Assembly (NCBI GenBank): GCA_036874045.1
Contig: CM072339.1
Location: forward strand, 7,571,501-7,635,500
DNA length: 64,000 nucleotides
Direction: 5' to 3'
Source of the DNA: Cymodocea nodosa
Lineage: Eukaryota; Streptophyta; Magnoliopsida; Alismatales; Cymodoceaceae
Made by a program: the position numbers and the translations under genes. The notes beneath the pieces were generated by a model, which ran no database searches, was not told where the DNA came from, and saw only the letters and a list, made by a program, of their open reading frames with translations. The first letter of the stretch is position 1, and each line of letters begins with the position of its first letter. Below are positions 44,383 through 55,863 of this stretch, piece by piece.

Positions 44383-45450
44383 ATGGCTACTGGAAATGGT
44401 AATTTTTCTTTATATGAATGCCAGAATCTTAATCATCCTCCTTTATTTGATGGAATACATTTTGAATATTGGAAATATAGGATGACTATTTTTCTTCAAA
44501 GTATAGAACATAAATTGTGGTTCATTATTTCTAAACCATATACTCCGTTAACTACTCCTTGTAATACTTGGACAATTACTGAAAAAGAAAATGAAACTCT
44601 AAATGCTAAGGGCTTAAATATTTTGTGCATTGAGTTATGAACAGTTCAGTAAAGTGTCGGCATATAAATCTGTTTATGAGGTGTGGCATGCATTAGAAGT
44701 TTCACATGAAGGTACTTCTCAAGTTAAAGAGACAAAAATAAACATGTTGATTCATAAGTATGAACTCTTTAAGATGCATGAAGACGAAAATATTTCTGAG
44801 ATGTTTTCCAGATTTCTTGATATCATAAACTCTTTAAAATGTTTAGGAAAGAATTTTGAACAGAAGGATTTGGTGAGGAAAATTCTCAGATCCCTAAGTT
44901 CTAAATGGTCTTAGAAAGTAACATCAATTGAGGAATCACGAGATTTAAATGTTTATACTATAAATGAACTTATAGGAAATTTAACAGTAAATTAAAAATT
45001 AAGAAAGAAATAGCCTTCGAAATTAATTCAGATTCTAATATATCTACTGATTTTGACGAGGATTTGATTTTGCTAACTAGGAAATTCAAGAAAGCAAGGA
45101 AAGCTAGGAAACAGCAAAGGAACAAAAATGATAAACCCTCAACGTCAAAATCACTGAATGACAAGAATTCTTCATCCAAAAAGTATGTATGTTACAACTG
45201 TAATAAACCTGGACATCTTTCTCCCAATTGTCTTTTGAAGAAAAATGAAAAGCAAAGTACGACAAATCAGAAGAAGACGGCTCAGAAAACTCAGAAAAAG
45301 TTTTACAAGAAAAAGGCTTTGAAGGTCACTTGGGATGACACGTCTAAAGAGTCCGAATCTAACGAATCAGCATCAAAATTTTCACATTTAGAAGGAGAAC
45401 AAGAGTTAGAAGATGTTGCTCATGTGTGCTTCATGGCAAATGAGTCTAAG
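44383..45450 (+). pseudogene. B4 gag (capsid and zinc knuckle, no coiled coil)
   Basis: Starts MATGNGNFSLYECQNLNHPP, then FDGIHFEYWKYRM (typical copia gag N-terminus). A frameshift occurs at about 44630, after which SYEQFSKVSAYKSVYEVWHA and EMFSRFLDIINSLKCLGK continue in another frame. A TAG replaces Gln at 44912, and stops follow near 44993 and 45010 with a second shift. From 45064 the frame is open: a Lys/Arg-rich stretch, zinc knuckle CYNCNKPGHLSPNC (CX2CX4HX4C, about 45187-45230), KKKALKVTWDD and an acidic tail ending MANESK. It then joins pol without a stop at 45450/45451. Confidence 0.87.
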
Positions 45451-45460
45451 GAGGAAACAA
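45441..45460 (+). other. Gag-pol junction with candidate intron excised
   Basis: TGAGTCTAAG is followed directly by GAGGAAACAA. In B1 and B5 the corresponding sites are TGAGTCTGAG + GTAGTATCTG (or GTAATATCTG) and TTGTGTTGCAG + GAGGAAA, separated by 1152 and 1161 bases. The joint keeps codon phase 0. A deletion using the 3-base match AGG at both sides would give the same product, so splicing is favoured but not proven. Confidence 0.7.
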
Positions 45461-48400
45461 CATCAAAATGGATATTGGACAGTGGAGCATCAAGTCACAT
45501 GACCGGACAAAAAATTCTATTACAAAATTTTACAAATACCATGAAAGGAAGTGTAACATTTGGAAACAAAAGCAAAGATAAAATCATAGGTATGGGCAAT
45601 GTTCAAATAACTCCTACTTGTGTTATTTTGAATGTACTATATGTAGAAAACCTAGGTTTTAATTTGCTGAGTGTTATAAAACTAACTGAAAATAGATATT
45701 ATGTAGTGTTTGAAGATAATGTATGCAAAATAATTGATAAAAATATAGATGAAATTAAGTTTATTGCTAAAAGAAAAGGTTCTGTATGTATTTTATCTTT
45801 ATCTTCGGGTGCAGTTGATTTAAATTCATGTTTGCTAGTTGAAACTAGTGATGCATATCTATGGCATAGAAGGATTGGGCATATAAATATGAAACTGTTA
45901 CATAAACTATCTAGAAAACATTTAGTGAGAGATTTACCAAAGATTAAATACTCAAAGGACTTTATGTGTAATGCATGTGAGTTAGGTAAACTTCATAAAA
46001 ACTCTTTTAAATCCAAAACTGATATTTCAAGCAAGAGAGTCTTAGAACTTATACATATGGATCTATTTGGACCAACAAGAATCATGAGTCTTAGTGGTAA
46101 ACGGTATGTATTTGTTTTAGTAGATGACTTCTCTAGATACACTTGGGTATATTTTCTAGCATCTAAGGCAGAAGTTTTTGAAAAATTTAAAATGTTTTGC
46201 AATTTTGTTCAAAATGAGTAGAGTGTCTCTATTCAAAAACTTAAGAGTGATCATGGAACTGAATTTGATAATGATCAAATGGATAACTATTGTAATGAGC
46301 ATGGCATTGATCATAGATTTTCTTTTCCAAGAGCATCATGTCAAAATGGTGTTGTTGAGAGAAAGAATAGATCACTTCAAGAAATGGCCAGAACTATGTT
46401 GAATGAACATAAGTTACCTCAAAATCTTTGGGCTGAAGCAGTAAATATAGCTTGTTATGTTATTAATAGAAGTCATTTAAGACCTCATGTTAATAAAACT
46501 CATTTTGAAATTATATTTAATAGGGTTCCAAAAATTTCCTATATGAAACCATTTGGCTGCAAGTATTTTATTCTTAATACTAAGGATAAAAGGGATAAAT
46601 TTCAAGCCAAATCGGATGAAGAAATTTTTGAAGGTTACTCTACTAGAAGTAAAGCCTATAGAGTATATAACAAGACTTCTAGGACTATTGAAGAAACCCT
46701 TCATGTAAGCTTTAATGAAAATTCTTTAAGAGAATCTCAATCTAAAACTGATAATGACGATTTGATCAACCTTCCAAAAGAGTTAGAGATCAATAAAGAG
46801 ATTGATGATTTATCTGAGAAAATAAAAAATATGAACTTAAATGATCAAACTAATGATGAAAGTGATGGACTTTCAGATGTTGATGAGAATATTGAGGAAA
46901 ATCAAAGAAATTAGTGTTAATCTTCATCACATCCCATTACTCAAGTCATTGGTGATATTAATGAGGGAGTTAAAATTAGATCTTCAGTAAATTTAAATAG
47001 TATGTGTATGTTTGTTTCTATGGTGGAACCAAGGAATATACAAGAAGCATTATCTGATGAAAATTGGATAGTGGCAATGCAAGAAGAACTAAACCAATTT
47101 ATCAGAAATGATGTATGGGAATTAGTCTCTCCACTAGAAAATCAGTCCATAATAGGTACAAAGTGGATCTTTAGAAACAAAACTAACGAAACTGGTCAAG
47201 TTATAAGGAATGAAGCTAGATTAGTTGCACAAGGGTATACACAAGAAGAAGGATTAGATTATGATGAAACATTTGCTCCTGTGGCTAGGTTAGAAAGTAT
47301 TAGAATATTATTGGCCTATGCTTGTTATATGGATTTTAAATTATATCAAATGGATGTAAAGAGTGCATTTCTAAATGGTTTAATTAATGAAGAAGTCTAC
47401 GTAAAACAACCACCTAGATTTGAAGATATTAAAAATCCTAACTTTGTGTATAAATTGAAGAAAGCCTTATATGGTTTAAAGCAAGCACCTAGATCATGGT
47501 ATGAAAGATTGTCTACTTTTTTATAGAAAAATGCTATATCATGGGAAAAGTGGATCATACTCTATTTATTAAGAGAGATGGTAAAGATCAGATTGTTGTT
47601 CAAATATACGTGGATGATATAATCTTTGGAGCAACTTATGAAAAGTTGATAGAAATATTCTTTGAAGAGATGACTAATCAGTTTGAAATGAGTATGATAG
47701 GAGAACTTTCATATTTTCTAGGACTTCAAATTAAACAAATGGATAAAGGTATATTTTTAAATCAAGAAAAATATGCAGATGAAATGCTTAAGAAATTTAA
47801 TTTTAATGATACAAGGATTCGAGGAACTCCTATGAGTACTACTTTAAAGTTAGATATTGATGACATAGGAAAATCTATATATCAAAGAAAATACAAAAGT
47901 ACGATTGGTTCTTTACTTTATTTGACTGCTAGTAAACCTGATATTATGTTTGCTGTGTGTGTTTGTGCTAGATTTCAATCTAATCCTAAGGAATCATACT
48001 TAATTGTAGTTAAAAGAATATTTAGATATATACAAGGAACTAAAAATTTTTGACTGTATTATTCTAAGGATAGTTCAATAGATCTTATAGGATATACTGA
48101 TGCTGATTATGCAAGATCTAAATCTGATAGAAAGAGTACTAGTGGCACATGTCAATTATTAGGAAATAATTTGGTGTCATGGTTTAGTAAAAAGCAAAAT
48201 TGTGTAGCACTTTCTACTATAGAAGCTAAATATGTTGCTATTGCACTGTGTTGCACTCAGATTCTATGGATAAGGCAAACTTTAGAAGATTTAGATTATC
48301 TTATGATACAACTGAGATTTATTGTGATAGTAGTTTTGCAATAAATCTTTCCAAAAATCCTGTATTACATAAAAGAGCAAAGCATATAGAGGTTAGACAT

Positions 48401-48556
48401 CATTTTCTAAGAGATAATGTAATTAAAAGAAAAATTAAATTAGAATTTGTGTCTAGTAAAAATCAATTAGCTAATATATTTACAAAACCTCTAGACAAAA
48501 ATACATTCTGCAACATTAGATTAAATTTAAGTTTTTGTAGGCTATGTGATGTGTAA
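45451..48556 (+). pseudogene. B4 pol (protease, integrase, RT, RNase H; broken)
   Basis: In frame with gag from 45064. Protease WILDSGASSHMTGQ; integrase zinc region WHRRIGHIN ... CNACELGK; core HMDLFGPTR, then TAG at 46219-46221 two codons before VSIQKLKSDHGTEFD; GVVERKNRSLQE. The linker ends in TAG/TAA near 46914. RT is open at 47002-47526 (WIFRNKTNETGQVIRNEARL, YQMDVKSAFLNG, LKQAPRSWYE). A one-base loss at 47522-47526 shifts the frame before YIMGKVDH, and IYVDDIIFGATYEKL follows. RNase H has the TGA after GTKNF (48051-48053) shared with B2, GYTDADYARS, EAKYVA, a small deletion near 48290 and CDSSFAI. It ends TAA 48554-48556. Confidence 0.9.
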
Positions 48557-50053
48557 AATGCTTAAACTCCACATAAAAAGATAAATATTATTGATGATGT
48601 TGTTCACCTCATAGATATTATATACTTATTATAAATATCTAAACTAATATCTAAACTGCTGCCTAAGATACTATGTATTTATTGTAAAATCATAGTAGTA
48701 TCTTATTAATTTTAAGTAGTTTATCAATTTTAATGGTTTTTACAATTTTAAGTGGAAGTGTAAATGAAAAACATTAAATACTTCTGACATTCTGAAATTT
48801 TGATTAAATGTTTTTCTTTGAATCAAGGAAAATGCATATGATCATGCATAAATTTGACTTAATTGATTAAACTTGTAGAATAAGTTATATGTAACTCATC
48901 TTAAACTATTAATCAAAAGTATAAGCTTATTGAAACTGATTCATATTCTCAGTACAATCATAGAAGTAAAAATTGTATGAGATTTGTGTTTTATTGCATC
49001 TGTATTAATGGAATACATATATACTGTGCTTAAAATGAAAAGTGCTTACAAAGTGAAAATCTTTGAGAGTTTATTGATTAGTTTGATCACGAGCCTTTTG
49101 TACTTGAGCAGATAGGTATGTAAGGATTGTTGTCCTGAAAAAGGATTCTTTAAATCTGGCAACCTAAGGTCCTGATCAGATCTGAGATTGTTGACTGAAA
49201 GCCATTACACGGGTACATTACAAAGCTCTTGTATAATTCAAGCCTTTCAAACTAACTTCTAAAGAAAATTATCAATATTTACTATCTTGAAAAGAAGTTG
49301 TTTCATTAATCACAGATATCTTTGAATCGCATATAGTTTCTACCAATATGACTACTGATTTATTGAATCAACATTAGTACTTTTGAAAACATTTATTTGA
49401 GATACATTCTTTTATTCTCCTTGAATTAATCACATTGAGTTCAAAGTTGTGTTTTGATTCACATACAGTAGGAATTGATTCTGGAAATCATTTTTGATGA
49501 TGTCAGGATAACGGAAGTCTCTGAAAAGAAAATTTAAAAGTATAGTTATACTTAACATCTATTGTCACTACAAGCATATTTTTTATTTTGATTGAATATA
49601 TTTGAAGTATATTTGTAGGGGGTGGATTAACAATGTCGAAAACAGATTAATATAATTTAGAATACAAATCTTAGTTAATCTGAATTAATGTCCTCTTAAA
49701 ATCTTGATGAAATAATTTAAAAAGACAAATAAACTATTTTAGATTCAAAGGACAAAAAGTTCAAATAGTTTACAATGTTCTCAAGATAATGTTAAGTTTA
49801 GCTTGTATGTTGTTTTCGAAACGTTTCAGTTGGAAGCATCTGAAAATTGTTTTAAGTATACTAACTAGACGTTATGTTAGATAAGGTAACATGTAAAAAC
49901 TGCCTCTAGACAGCGTTTTACTCGTTAGGTTAGTTAACTCAACGAGTTATACGTGAATATTTTCGGTACCTTGATTGAATAAACTTTATTCAATATTTAT
50001 TTAATTTCTCAACCCGACTTCTCTTCACGTTGTGTTATTCGCCTAAAAAACCC
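48557..50053 (+). other. Pol to ORF3 spacer of B4
   Basis: Non-coding, homologous to 13460-14929. It holds the post-pol hairpin (about 48660-48710), PPT-like AGGGGGTGG at 49617-49625 (one purine lost), and the promoter dyad at 49921-49946. Confidence 0.7.
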
Positions 50054-50062
50054 TATTTAAAC
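49921..50062 (+). promoter_or_regulatory. Candidate ORF3 promoter of B4
   Basis: Dyad CTCGTTAGGTTAG / TTAACTCAACGAG at 49921-49946 and TATTTAAAC at 50054-50062, 90 bases before the ATG. Confidence 0.5.
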
Positions 50063-50143
50063 ACTTATTACACGAGCACTTAGGTTATTTATAAACTTTG
50101 TCAAGAAAATCTTTCCCGCTTGTTACTGTTACAACCTGCAACG

Positions 50144-52406
50144 ATGGTCTCCAAGTTCTACAAAGGTTGTGGCAGAGGAGAAGGCAAAAGTAGAAGAGAT
50201 GCAAAAGGAAAAGAAATAGAGAATGATGAAGTTCCACGTACTTGGTTCAAGAAAATATTTCGTGTGGACAAAAGGTTAGCAGAACTTTATAGAGATTACT
50301 TCTTTCCTTAGGGTATATTAGATGAAGTTAGACAAGAACTTCAACATACTGATGCAAATATTACATACATGGGTATTCGTAGTAAATTTGATAGAGAATA
50401 CTGAATGAAATGTGCTGAGATTGCATTTTTGGAACAATATGCAAAATATTTGGAAAAAGGTGTAGGTTCATCAAATAGAACTCCTCAAACTCTTATAAAC
50501 GGTACAAGACTACATGCATTTGAGGAAGAGCATGAATCAGCTATCCCTACTCCTTTATATTCAAAACAAGTAGAATCAGATATTGCTGTAGACAAAACAA
50601 AAGTTGATAGTCTTCGAAAGGTCGTTGCAATAGAAGTGCCTTAGAAGAATTAAAGTAGAAAACTTTTGTGGAGCAATTTGAAAAGAAAATAGCAATACTT
50701 GAAAAGGAGAAACAGAAATGTTATAGAAGAAGGAAAGTTAGAAAAATTATGTCTAAGGAAACAAAGTCTATTGAAAAAGGAAAATCAGATGAAAATTTAT
50801 TTCCAAAGGACAATGTATGTCTAAACATTGTACCTTATTGTGCATCTAATAAACTCATCAGTTCCGAACACACTGAAACTGATGAAGATAATGAGACTTT
50901 ATTTTCCCTTACTAGAAAGCTTGAGAAGAAATCCAAGTCAAATATGAGCTCAAGTTTTTCTATTAGTACAAGTCCTGATGATGCAAAAATTGACAAATCA
51001 GAGCATCTGGCACCTACCATTGAACAAGTTATTGCAAATATAATTGACAATGTTGAAGTAGTAACTAGTTCACAAGCTGAATTGTTTGGAGTAACAAATA
51101 TTGAAATTGTTAAGACTCTAGAAGAGCTAAAAGTTAACTAGCCTTCTACGGAATCTATAGAAGTACAGTTTGAGAATTCACAGCATGAATCAATGGAATT
51201 ATCTATTGAACAAAATGAACAATTACAGACAAATACACCAGCTGTAGAATTTGTGGAAAAATTGAATTTTGAACATTCTATAGAGACTAAATAGATGAAT
51301 GTTGAGCATACTAACAATGTTCCTAACACTATTGAAGCTGAAGAATCAAGTTTACCTGAGTAGCTTCAAGATAATATTTGGAAGAGGAACAACATGACAT
51401 TCATTTTGAAGAAGAGGTTCTTGAAGATGAATTACTCTTTGAATCACGGCTTCAGGTATCACCTTCTTTGTGTACAATAGTAAAAATTCAAGGTAATGCA
51501 ATTCATTTTAGATCTGAAGAAGCATTGTAGAAATACAATTATCTGATTACATGTTAGATTCTACATGCTCGTCCAATAAAATTTAGAAATTTGATGGAAA
51601 TAAGAGATCTGTTTGAGTTTCAAGGCCTTATTAAATTCTTGCCAGTAGGAATGAAATGGAAGTAATACACAAAGCTTATTGCAGCTTTTTATTGCAATCT
51701 AGACAAGAATGGAAATTTTTTGAAAACTCAAATAAATGAACCGGAGTTTATATTGTCTCCTGAGTTAATTTTTGAAGTTTTAAGATTAAAGAATGAAGGT
51801 GTTGTTGTTACCAACAGATTTGACATGATAAGACAACTGGAATGGAACATTCAGTCTTTATCGAAAATTCCAGATGTATATTCTGAAATGAGATTAATGG
51901 AAAATCTAAATCTAGAGGCAAGATTTATTACAAATATATTGCATGCAAATTTATTTCAGAAAGTTGGACACAATTTGGAAGTCAGCAGAAGTTGTTTATA
52001 TGCAACTTATGGCTTGCTTAATAGAATTCAAATAAATTGGTTTGATGTTTTTATGTCTCAACTACAGCATATGAGTTCAAAGTTATTTTATGGTGATGCT
52101 GTATGTAGAATCCTAGCAAGCCAATTGACTTTATCTGACTGGCCCTCTGAAACTAAAGGCATGAGAGCATTTAGTGTCAAAGATTTACAAAAATTTCAGG
52201 CCATGCATAAACCTCAACGACAACAACAACAACCTGATACAAAACATATACAACAACAACAACAACAAAGTTATTCAGTTCAAGTAGAACAGCAAACCCA
52301 GCTACCTCCTGACTTAGATGTAGTGCTTAACAACATCAGAAATGATATTAGGCATCTAGGAGATAAAATATGTAATGCTATAAGTGATATACTTAGGAGG
52401 GGTTGA
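50144..52406 (+). pseudogene. B4 ORF3 (broken)
   Basis: Full-length copy of the post-pol gene. It starts MVSKFYKGCGRGEGKSRRD, and a TAG at 50309-50311 after DYFFP is shared with B1. Later breaks: TGA near 50403, frameshift near 50635, TAG near 51139, 51292 and 51361, frameshift near 51380, TAG near 51528. The last 228 codons are open (51720-52406): FILSPELIFEVLRLKNEGVV, then MENLNLEARFITNILHANLF, WFDVFMSQLQHMSSKLFYGD, a Gln-rich tract of CAA codons (about 52215-52310) and a C-terminal helix NDIRHLGDKICNAISDILRR. No hydrophobic membrane segment. Role in the element unknown; five copies in one block show it moves as part of family B. Confidence 0.82.
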
Positions 52407-52891
52407 TAACTGTTCTTGTTTGTATCTGAATACAAAATTTAATGTTTGTATTACTTGTTTGATTGATTGAACAATACATTTCTCTCTAAATGTGTTCAAT
52501 TATTATTCTTGTTTACAAAAAGAGTTGTTGTAATTATATCTCTTATATATATATATTCTCTGTAATTATCTTTTTGATTAATGACAAAAAGGGGGAGAAA
52601 TATTATAAAAAGATGATTATGATCTTAATTGCATATATATATTATAAAAGGAGATGCTATTTAAATGGTTATTGTAATCTGATAGATGATAATTAGAAAA
52701 CTGATACTTATATAATTATTGACATCTGAGAGTTTTAGTTCTGAGAGGTAAAATTTACACAAACAATAAAAATAAGCCTAAGTGAACTTAAGTCAACAAA
52801 CAAGTTTGTTGAATTAAAAGTTAACCCAACGAAGGTGCTTTGTTGAGTTAAACATATTTCATAATTGATTTAATATGGTTTTGTCATCATC
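52407..52891 (+). other. ORF3 to PPT spacer of B4
   Basis: Non-coding. It holds internal PPT-like AAAAAGGGGGAGA at about 52586-52598 and the stacked dyads at about 52775-52852 (CAACAAACAAGTTTGTTG; GTTAACCCAACGAAG/CTTTGTTGAGTTAA). Confidence 0.7.
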
Positions 52892-52905
52892 AAAAAGGGA
52901 GAGAT
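52892..52905 (+). other. Polypurine tract of B4
   Basis: AAAAAGGGAGAGAT before the 3' LTR; one G has changed to A relative to B1 and B2. Confidence 0.88.
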
Positions 52906-54627
52906 TATTGAGTATTTTTGTTTTGATGATGTGTGCTGAATGAAAATAATCATATTTGCTCAATTACTATTGCTTGTGAAAAGAAATTAAAATCATCAAT
53001 TAATACATAAAAAACTTACTAATATAAATACTTGTCTGTATTGGATCTGAAGTTAATAACTAGTCATTTCATTGCATTAATTTCTCATTTAGCTAAACGT
53101 TAAGTTAACGTGTGTTTTTATTGAAAAGCATGATATGTTTTAATGTTATATCTTCTGTATCATGAACAGTGTACGTTTAGACAACTTGTTAAGTTAGAGT
53201 TTTGTTTGTATAGAGGTCATGTGAGAACTCGTTAAGTTAGAGGCTTAAAGGTTAAAATAAGTCACATGATAACTCGTTAAGTTAGTGAGTAAAAGAAGAG
53301 ACGAACACGTTAAGTTAGTGTTATACACGCGGTGAAATTATACGTTACGAATGTTGTATTGTATCACGTGAGGTGCACATGTTTAACTCATTAAGTTAAT
53401 ATAACTAAACACGTTGAGTTGCTTTATTGAACACTAAGGCAATGCGTTAGGTTAGCATTATAAACTTAAGTTGTTATTTTTGCACGTGGTAAAATTCTTA
53501 TTATAAAAACATTTGTTTATTATTGAATCGGTGAGTTAAAGTTATTTTTTCGGAGACTTACAATTGTAACTATCCGAAAGGTAACTTAAGTCATGTTTTC
53601 AGGTCTTAACATGTGTCTCACTAGTTTTATAATATAAAGAGTTTTTTGGTGACTTACATCTGTAACTATGCGAAACTTAAACTGTTTTCGGTGAGTTATC
53701 GTTTAACCTTCCAAAAGAAAGGTTAAGTTGGTTCGTTGAGTTAGCATAACACCACGGACTTAGTTCGTTGAGCTAGCTACAATACTTGTCACGAGAAATG
53801 GCACATGGTGAACTCATTAAGTTAGAAATGTTAAGTTATATATATATACTTGTGTTACTCGTTTAGTTAACATTAAAGTAATGACTTCTTATTACACTCA
53901 TGAAAAATTTTTGCATGAGAAAGTTTATTTTGCAGGAAATTTTTTAGAGATCCAGGACTAATGATTAAAGAAAATTTGAAATATAAGTGTGGGTTAGAAC
54001 GTGGTGAAGTGGAAAACTAGTAGTGGTTAAACGTGAAGGATATGCATGAAATGAAGATACAGTATAAAAGGCATAGAATTCTCGTTGATCAAACCATCCT
54101 TTTACACAAAATGAAAAATCTTTTCAAGGATCAAACCACCCCTGCACACCTAAAGAAAAATCTTTTTCAGAGATCAAAAACACCTCTTCGAGAAAAATCT
54201 CTCAAGTGGAAGAAGATTCAGTGAAGCATAAAAAGATAAGATTTTTGTCCCTAAAGATTTGATGTATCAGAAGAAAGCAAATTCGGTGAAGCATAAAAGG
54301 ACACGATATTCGTCACTGAAGAATTGCTGAAGAAGAAAGAAGAAGAAGAAAGATCTCAAACAGGGAGAAATGTTTTAAATTCCGCAAATTAGTTTTCTCT
54401 GTTTGTAGTTATGAAATTGTTTAGATGATACATGGTATCGAGTTATAATTGCATCTACAATTTCTGAGGAGAATTGAATTGTATATTGTAATTGAAACCT
54501 TGAATAAAAATGATTTTATGAAAGTAATGTCTCGACTTGTTTTTGAGTTTTAAAGTTTCAATTATATTTCAGAAAATATTAAAAATACACAATTCACCCC
54601 CCTCTTGTGTATCCATATGATCCTACA
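52906..54627 (+). repeat. B4 3' LTR
   Basis: TATTGAGTATTTTTG ... TATGATCCTACA, 1722 bp (first dinucleotide TA instead of TG). Compared with the 5' LTR it has lost about 30 bases near 54000 (GTGTGTTTCGATGAAGGAAA region). TATA box, R repeats and AATAAA are present. Confidence 0.92.
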
Positions 54628-54663
54628 ATGCCTGAGGAAACCAAGTCTACTGGAAACGAAAAA
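54628..54663 (+). pseudogene. B3 ORF3, continuation after B4 (36 bp)
   Basis: ATGCCTGAGGAAACCAAGTC and the bases to 54663 match the ORF3 string encoding MSKETKSIEKGK in the other copies (for example 15628-15663) with several changes. The first five bases form the right TSD of B4. It is cut at 54663 by the LTR end of B5. This short piece fixes B4 as an insertion into B3 rather than a neighbouring tandem copy. Confidence 0.75.
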
Positions 54664-55422
54664 TGTAGGATCGTATGGCTACACAAGAGGGGGGTGAATT
54701 ATGTATCTTTAATATTTTCTGAAATATAATTGAAACTTTAAAACTCAAAAACAAGTTGAGACATTGTTTTCGTAAAATCATTTTTATTCAAGGTTTCAAT
54801 TACAATATACAATTCAATTCTCCTCAGAAATTGTAGATGCAATTATATCTCGATACCATGTATCATCTAAACAATTTCATAACTACAAACAGAGAAAACT
54901 AATTTGCGGAATTTAAAACATTTCTCCATGTTTGAGATCTTTCTTCTTCTTCTTTTTCTTCTTCAGCAATTCTTCAGTGACGAATATCTTGTCTTTTCAT
55001 GCTTCACCGAATTTGCTTTCTTCTGATACTTCAAATCATCAATGACGAAAATCTTATCTTTTTATGCTTCATTGAACTTTCTTCCACTTGAGAGATTTTG
55101 CCCGAGAAGGTGTTTTTAATCCCTCAAAAAGATTTTTCTTTTGGTGTGTTGGGATGGTTTGATCCTTGAAAAGATTTTTCTTTTTGTGTGCAAGGATAAA
55201 TTGATCAACAAGAATTCTATGCTTTTTATACTGTATCTTCATTTCATGCATATCCTTCACGTTTAACCACTACCAGTTTTCCACTTCTCCACGTCTTTTC
55301 TTTTTCCTTCATCGAAACACACACGTTCTAACCCACGTTTATATTTCGAATTTTCTTTAATCATCAGTCCTAGATCTCTGAAAAATTTCCTACAAAATAA
55401 ACTTTCTCGTCCAAAAATTTTT
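54664..55422 (-). repeat. B5 3' LTR, 3' part only
   Basis: On the minus strand it runs from AAAAATTTTTGGACGAGAAAG through the TATA box (about 55235), R repeats and AATAAA to CACCCCCCTCTTGTGTAGCC and ATACGATCCTACA. The upstream U3 with the dyad array is missing; the sequence joins the hairpin region after ORF3 instead. Confidence 0.88.
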
Positions 55423-55863
55423 AACTCAACAAAGCACTTTCGTTGGGTTAACTTTTAATTCAACAAACTTGTTTGTTGACTTAAGTTCACTTAAGCTTAT
55501 TTCTATTGTTTGTGTAAATTTTACCTCTCAGAACTAAAACTCTCAAATGTCAATAATTATATAAGTATCAGTTTTCTAATTATCATCTATCAGATTACAA
55601 TAACCATTTAAATAGCATCTCCTTTTATAATATATATATGCAATTAAGATCATAATCATCTTTTTATAATATTTCTCCCCCTTTTTGTCATTAATCAAAA
55701 AGATAATTACAGAGAATATATATATATAAGAGATATAATTACAACTACTCTTTTTGTAAACAAGAATAATAATTGAAGACATTTACAGAAAAATGTATTG
55801 TTCAATCAAATCAAACAAGTAATACAAACATTACATTTTGTATTCAGAAACAAACAAAAATAG
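55423..55863 (-). other. ORF3 to LTR spacer of B5
   Basis: Non-coding. It keeps the hairpin dyads (55424-55500) and internal PPT-like AAAAAGGGGGAGA (minus strand, 55674-55686). The true PPT is lost with the LTR start. Confidence 0.7.

Larger units (their letters stand above)
42429..54627 (+). mobile_element. Copia family B, full-length copy B4 with fused gag-pol
   Basis: Complete 12,199-bp insertion into ORF3 of B3: LTR 42429-44182, PBS 44185, gag, pol, spacer, ORF3, PPT, LTR 52906-54627, TSD ATGTC/ATGCC. It is the only copy here with a whole gag N-terminus and zinc knuckle, and the only one lacking the coiled-coil gag segment. The loss matches the GT-AG boundaries of the candidate intron exactly. 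Genes carry several stops and frameshifts, so it is no longer active. Confidence 0.93.
53870..55422. repeat. Large inverted repeat of LTR 3' halves
   Basis: The last 755 or so bases of the B4 3' LTR (plus strand) face the LTR piece of B5 (minus strand, 54664-55422) with only 36 bases between them. A transcript crossing it could fold into a long hairpin. Confidence 0.85.
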
